NCBI RefSeq assembly: GCF_011682065.1
Contig: NZ_VUYU01000006.1
Location: 248,001-312,000 of the forward strand
DNA length: 64,000 nucleotides
Direction of reading: 5' to 3'
DNA from: Massilia rubra
GTDB taxonomy: Bacteria > Pseudomonadota > Gammaproteobacteria > Burkholderiales > Burkholderiaceae_D
Shown here piece after piece: positions 60,242-64,000 of this stretch (position 1 is the stretch's first letter; every line of letters begins with the position of its first letter). A program made the translations under genes and the position numbers. The notes beneath the pieces were generated by a model that worked only from the letters and a program-made list of their open reading frames with translations, did not search any database and had not been told where the DNA came from.

Positions 60242-61078
60242 ATGATTTCCACTGAAAAGAAGCCAGATGCGGGAAGCGGCGCCACCGGGGCGCTCGGTCC
60301 ATTGATTGCCACCTATGGAAAAAGCCGCTCGTTTCTTGGCGTCGGCTTGTTCATGGCGGCGCTGTTCGCCGCGGCCGGCTTGTTCGTGCTGTGGATGACC
60401 ACGCGCATCGGCATCGATTTCCAACTCAACGGCGATGTGTCGTTCCTGTACATGGTGGGATTCGGTTCACTGGCGCTGGGCGTCGTGACCGCGCTTGTGT
60501 TCTGGCGCCTGGCGGCATCGCAGCCGACCTTCCGCTTGTTCGAGAACGGCATCCACGCCAGCGGTCCCGATGGCGACAATGTCACCCTGTACCGCGACCT
60601 GGAAGACCTGTACAGCTTCTTTTACGGCGGTATCGGCTATCGCGCCGCGCCGGGTGCGCCGTGGACGTTCATCGGCAGCCGCATTCACCGCTTTGCCGAA
60701 TTGAGCGACCGCTTGAACAGCCTGCAGATCCAGCATCGGGGCGAGGCCTTGCACCAGCGGCTGCGCGCCGGACAAGCGGTGATCTTCCGCTATTTCGAGG
60801 ACAGCGTGGCGCAATCGAAAAGCATGGTCGCCACGCGGAATATGGATTTCCCGACGTTCGACATGATCCTGAGCGCGGACAGCTTGCAGATCGGACAGAA
60901 AAGTATCCAGATCGCCCGCATCAGCAATATCAACACCAATTTGTGGGCCGAGAAATCGAGCATCATCGATGTCGATGGCAAGGTGTTTCACAAGATTCAT
61001 CCGAGTTCGGTTTTATCGTTCGCACTGCTGCATGCGCTGATCGCACGGCAGCAGCAATCGCTGCCGACCAACGCATAA
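60242..61078 (+). CDS. Membrane protein of a tandem paralogous pair, second copy
   Basis: 278 residues. Two helices (GLFMAALFAAAGLFVLWM, GFGSLALGVVTALVFWRL), then FRLFENGIHASGPDGDN and LYRDLEDLYSFFYGG, paralogous to the copy at 59300 at about one in three residues by eye. The C-terminal half (FEDSVAQSKSMVATRNMDF, IGQKSIQIARISNI) also lines up with FLDDKAARSVSHGV and IGQKIIDIKHIDV of the first copy. ATG 60242 after GAGCA. Confidence 0.8.
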   Translation: MISTEKKPDAGSGATGALGPLIATYGKSRSFLGVGLFMAALFAAAGLFVLWMTTRIGIDFQLNGDVSFLYMVGFGSLALGVVTALVFWRLAASQPTFRLFENGIHASGPDGDNVTLYRDLEDLYSFFYGGIGYRAAPGAPWTFIGSRIHRFAELSDRLNSLQIQHRGEALHQRLRAGQAVIFRYFEDSVAQSKSMVATRNMDFPTFDMILSADSLQIGQKSIQIARISNINTNLWAEKSSIIDVDGKVFHKIHPSSVLSFALLHALIARQQQSLPTNA

Positions 61079-61105
61079 ACTCAGCGCAAGCGGCCGCCTG
61101 GCCGA

Positions 61106-61711
61106 TCAGCGCGTGCAGATGCCTTTACTATCGATCAGTACCGTCGGCATCGAATGCCCGGCTTGCGGCTTGCCGATCAGCTGCTGTAATCGGGCGTCGC
61201 TTTCGCACTGGCGTGCGCCCTTGACGGGCGAACTCGCTGGCGCAACAACAACGGCAGGAGGTTCCGTCGCTGGCGGCACGCCCATCAGCTCCATCGTGAG
61301 CGGCTCGGGGGTGACCGTCGCGCCGGCGCTCACCGGCGTGACGGGCTGGACGTCGCGTGTGGAACAGCCGGCGGCCGACAAGGCCAGCACGGCGGCGCCG
61401 GCAAGGCCCGGCAGCCGGCGCCATGGCTGGCGCGCGCTGGCGCGTACACTGTCGGCGCTATCGCTGGAGACCACGCTGCCGTCCTGGCGCTTGTCCATGC
61501 GCACGCACAGATCGCCATTGACGTTCTCCGCGATCAGCGCGGCCCCTTCCACGGCGGGCATGGCCGACAGATTGAAGACGTTCTTGTCGCACCCCTTGCA
61601 GTGACGGACGCGATGATCGCCCGTCATCTCGTCCCAAGATGCGCTACAAGGTACCGGAATCTCGACAAGGTGCAGTGCAATGGGCTGATGCCGGGGGCGT
61701 GCTGGTTTCAT
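61106..61711 (-). CDS. Cys-rich-domain membrane protein, paralogue 2
   Basis: 201 residues from ATG 61711 (GGATCCGACC). N-terminal PCSASWDEMTGDHRVRHCKG and KNVFNLSAMPAVEGAALI; then GDLCVRMDKRQDGSVVSSD, a membrane helix AGAAVLALSAAGC, and a periplasmic tail with Cys at RQCESDARL and GICTR. Same family as 56232 and 63427; in this copy the DC of the second cysteine motif is lost (SSDSADS). Confidence 0.82.
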   Translation of the reverse strand: MKPARPRHQPIALHLVEIPVPCSASWDEMTGDHRVRHCKGCDKNVFNLSAMPAVEGAALIAENVNGDLCVRMDKRQDGSVVSSDSADSVRASARQPWRRLPGLAGAAVLALSAAGCSTRDVQPVTPVSAGATVTPEPLTMELMGVPPATEPPAVVVAPASSPVKGARQCESDARLQQLIGKPQAGHSMPTVLIDSKGICTR

Positions 61712-61807
61712 GGTCGGATCCGTTTCGTTAAGTGCGTGGAAGCCCGGATGGGCGTTTTTCACATCGGTACAGAATGAAACGGCCGTGTCATGCAAACGGG
61801 GTTAAGT

Positions 61808-62791
61808 TTATTTTTCGCCAAGCAAAAACTTGTTGCTGATGGCCTTGAAGCTGACATCCGCGCTCAGGCACTTGAAAACGAACCCTTCACGCTCGGTGCC
61901 GGCCTTGAGCGCACTCTTGCCTTCGGCGCTGGCCAACAGCGATGCAACGCTCGCGCCTGCCAGATGTTGCGTTCCCAGCACGGGGCAATGCAAGATGCCG
62001 GCGCCGTCGAGGAGGGCCATGCGTTCGGCCGACGTCAGGTAGCCGCCACGGTCGATGTCGTAGACGTCGAACACATGCAGTTGCGGCGCGCCAACGCCGT
62101 AAGGATTGCCCTGGACGTTAGGCCCGATCAGCTCACCTTGCACAGCCAGGTTGCGCCCGCTTGCGCGCAGCAACTCTTCCAGCTTGTTCTCGCGTGCAAG
62201 CTTCCAATAGGAATTATTCTCGGTTTCAAGCAAATCGAGATTGCGGCTGCAAACCCCAAATTCGCCCTGGAAGAGATACGCGGTCAGGCTGGAGCCGTCG
62301 AGCTTTTCGGTCACTTCCCACTCCAGGCCGGCCTCCACCCATTCTTCGAGCTCGGCCACGAGATTCTGGATGCGCTCCTGATTGGTCTTGCGCACGAACG
62401 ACGGGAACGGCCCTTTCACGATCCCCTGCAGATCGGCCGGAATCGGCGGCTCGTACTTTTGAATGCCGAGCATCTCGCTGAGGTCGTCGCCCTCGGCGGC
62501 GCCTTCCGGCACGGGCAGCAGCAGGCCCTGGCTGATCTGTCCGCGCAGTTTAACGGTGCGCAAGCGCGCGCCGGACACGCCATTGAACTCGCGCTTGTCC
62601 TTGCACAGGAAAGGCGCGAGCGCTTCCGGCACCCAGGAATCGACTTCGAGATACAGGGCGTTTCCGCCGATCTGGAATTCGCCCTTCTTCGATACGACCT
62701 TCCAGCCGTCGACCGTGACGCATTCGATCGCATCGGCGCCCGGAATCGGCGCGATATCGATGACCTTGCGAACAGTGGCTAATTTACGCAT
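61808..62791 (-). CDS. RNA ligase, Rnl5 (DraRnl-like) family
   Basis: 327 residues. An OB-fold-like N-terminal domain (VRKVIDIAPIPGADAIECVT, KKGEFQIGG) is followed by a nucleotidyltransferase domain with motif I EVTEKLDGSSLTAY (Lys near 163), motif III-like LHVFDVYDI, AVQGELIGPNVQGN, motif IV EGFVFKC and motif V FKAISNKFLL. This domain order is that of the Deinococcus RNA ligase family, which seals 3'-OH/5'-phosphate nicks through enzyme- and RNA-AMP intermediates. Biological role in bacteria is unsettled: repair of RNA cut by toxins is likely. No tRNA-cleaving toxin is adjacent. Confidence 0.9.
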   Translation of the reverse strand: MRKLATVRKVIDIAPIPGADAIECVTVDGWKVVSKKGEFQIGGNALYLEVDSWVPEALAPFLCKDKREFNGVSGARLRTVKLRGQISQGLLLPVPEGAAEGDDLSEMLGIQKYEPPIPADLQGIVKGPFPSFVRKTNQERIQNLVAELEEWVEAGLEWEVTEKLDGSSLTAYLFQGEFGVCSRNLDLLETENNSYWKLARENKLEELLRASGRNLAVQGELIGPNVQGNPYGVGAPQLHVFDVYDIDRGGYLTSAERMALLDGAGILHCPVLGTQHLAGASVASLLASAEGKSALKAGTEREGFVFKCLSADVSFKAISNKFLLGEK

Positions 62792-62851
62792 GTACGACTC
62801 CTGACTGTTTCATTTAATGATTCACTTGCGCAAGTATACAACGCTGCCGGA

Positions 62852-63304
62852 TCAGCAGTTGTCATTCCCACATTCCGCATACGCGCGCAAGGTCTTGATG
62901 CGCGTTTCGGTCATCGACGACTGGCACGCACGCTCTTCCACGCCGTAGGAACGGGCCTCTCCCGTGGTCGTCGCTTCATATTCGCAACTGGCGCCCCGAA
63001 AGATAATCCACGCCTGCTGCGCCCTGGACAGCTTGTCGCGATCGCGCGCCTCGGGCAGGCGCTTTTGCGCACGCGCATATTGCGTGCGCATCTGGATTTC
63101 GCGCGCGGCCAGTTTCACCGACAAGCACTCTTCCGTTGCGCCGAGCCGCCCTTCGCAATTGTTTTCAGTGACGCTTTTCCTGATCTGGGAGGGGGTTCTT
63201 CCCATTTCTTTCGCGACCGCAGACACCAGCCATTGATTCATCGGCGCTTCCGCACGGGCCGGCGTGGCGCTCAGCAGCGCTAGCAAAAGCAACATGGTTT
63301 TCAT
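62852..63304 (-). CDS. LprI-like (DUF1311) exported protein
   Basis: 150 residues from ATG 63304. Signal peptide MKTMLLLLALLSATPARAEA. The mature part has ENNCEGRLGATEECLSVKLA, RAQQAWIIFRGASCEYEA and the C-terminal Cys CGNDNC. The W-x-x-(F/Y)R-x-x-C segment is the DUF1311/LprI signature, closer to classical LprI than the cluster at 50.5-53.3 kb. Classical LprI inhibits lysozyme. No lysozyme-like gene is adjacent; it is downstream of paralogue 3 on the same strand. Confidence 0.88.
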   Translation of the reverse strand: MKTMLLLLALLSATPARAEAPMNQWLVSAVAKEMGRTPSQIRKSVTENNCEGRLGATEECLSVKLAAREIQMRTQYARAQKRLPEARDRDKLSRAQQAWIIFRGASCEYEATTTGEARSYGVEERACQSSMTETRIKTLRAYAECGNDNC

Positions 63305-63426
63305 CGCAGGTGTCGGCTCCGGGAATGTTATCAAAGGAGCATAGTAGTGATCCGACCAGCCCTGATCGGGCTTCCTGAGACAAGCGTAATGCCCCGTCCA
63401 TGAAAACTCACAGGGCGGCGCAAACC

Positions 63427-64000
63427 TTACTTCGCCGGCTGGACCGGTTCGACGGGGGGAGCACCTTCCCAATGGACGCCATGGTTGCGCTGCGCGCCCT
63501 TGCCTGCCGGCTCAGCCCGATCATGCGCCACTGCCACCCTGCCGGTGAGCTCGCGATGTGGCCTGGCAGCGTCTTCTTGCCCGATCGCCTCGCTTGCGGA
63601 CGGCGCCGGCTCGCGTGGCGGGCGGGTTGCCGGTGGCGTGCCCATGGTCACCCGCATCGCCGGCGGCTTGGCGGCAGGCGATGCGGCGGCGGCCGTAGCG
63701 GGGGCTGGGGTGGCGGCGAAGGCGGCGGACAGGGCCAGCGCGGCGGCGCCGGCCATGTGCGGCAGGCCCCGCCACGCCTGGCGCACCATGGCGCGCTGGC
63801 TGTCGCCGCAATCGCTGGTCATCACCGTGCCGTCCTGGCGCTGGTAAAACCGGACGCACAGATCGCCTTGATGGTTGTCCGCCAGCAGCCGGGTGGCGTC
63901 GGCCTCGGGCATGGCCGACAGATTGAAGACGTTCTTGTTGCAGTCGTTGCAGTGACGCACGCGTTCATCGCCTTGCATGTCGTCCCATGAGGCCGTGCAA
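63427..64000 (-). CDS. Cys-rich-domain membrane protein, paralogue 3 (start beyond the window edge)
   Basis: The visible part starts C-T-A-S-W-D-D-M at the right edge and runs to stop 63427. It has WDDMQGDERVRHCNDC, KNVFNLSAMPEADATRLL, GDLCVRFYQRQDGTVMTSDC, a membrane segment (AGAAALALSAAFAATP) and a long Ala/Pro-rich tail. It lacks only the first ~20-25 residues. Same family as 56232 and 61106. Confidence 0.82.
   Translation of the reverse strand, partial: CTASWDDMQGDERVRHCNDCNKNVFNLSAMPEADATRLLADNHQGDLCVRFYQRQDGTVMTSDCGDSQRAMVRQAWRGLPHMAGAAALALSAAFAATPAPATAAAASPAAKPPAMRVTMGTPPATRPPREPAPSASEAIGQEDAARPHRELTGRVAVAHDRAEPAGKGAQRNHGVHWEGAPPVEPVQPAK

Noticed and set aside
1..64000. tRNA, rRNA or complete insertion sequence with transposase
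   Set aside because: None seen on reading both strands; no transposase motif found.

Overview
The window reads as the chromosome of a high-GC betaproteobacterium of the Oxalobacteraceae, most likely Massilia/Telluria or a close relative. This is inferred from the strong G/C third-position bias (which also produces very long antisense ORFs), the mix of families (PEP-CTERM/HAF protein, GGDEF/EAL proteins, TonB receptors, DUF3606, DUF4394, LytS/LytTR) and palindromic intergenic repeats of the GGGGTCTGACC and GGTGTCAGGTCTGACACC type. No rRNA or tRNA gene was seen. Both edges cut genes: a kinase/ATPase signalling protein on the left and a cysteine-domain protein on the right.

Layout. 1-9.4 kb: signalling and phosphate genes (pseudokinase/AAA protein, ppx, a diguanylate-cyclase-like protein with a degenerate motif, a spermidine-synthase-like protein, a GGDEF/EAL protein). 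9.4-9.8 kb: a repeat cluster with three exact 56-bp copies. 9.8-17.6 kb: small hypotheticals, an SRAP DNA-repair protein, an esterase-like hydrolase, a chemoreceptor, a ferredoxin and a cell-wall pair (L,D-transpeptidase, M23 protein). 17.6-28.6 kb: secreted or envelope proteins and iron uptake (PEP-CTERM HAF protein, M4 protease, glycerophosphodiesterase, two TonB receptors, a PepSY reductase-like protein; a Fur-like box lies between the first receptor and the PepSY gene). 28.7-31.1 kb: a junkyard with a decayed VapBC pair and a decayed DUF1016 nuclease around an ECF sigma factor and a solitary clpP. 31.1-42.7 kb: a two-component system, a serine hydrolase, LysR, MipA, NDH-2, and a compact operon joining DUF2141, a carotenoid oxygenase and a LytS/LytTR pair. 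42.8-50.4 kb: mixed small genes, a DUF3142 operon, and a 164-bp hairpin element with 20-bp terminal inverted repeats.

The most distinctive region is 50.5-54.0 kb. A 237-residue protein with a lysozyme-like N-terminus and a LysM domain, lacking a signal peptide, overlaps by 13 bp a gene for an exported four-cysteine protein resembling LprI-type lysozyme inhibitors. Three further paralogues of that protein follow downstream, interspersed with a 212-bp duplicated leader and 3'-end scraps of an SDR gene and of yggL. It looks like a peptidoglycan-hydrolase effector with a cognate immunity gene and an array of orphan immunity genes.

From 54.3 kb to the right edge are DUF4349, DUF4394, msrA, two tandem paralogous membrane proteins, an Rnl5-type RNA ligase, a classical LprI-like protein, and three scattered copies of an uncharacterised cysteine-rich N-terminal domain joined to a membrane segment.
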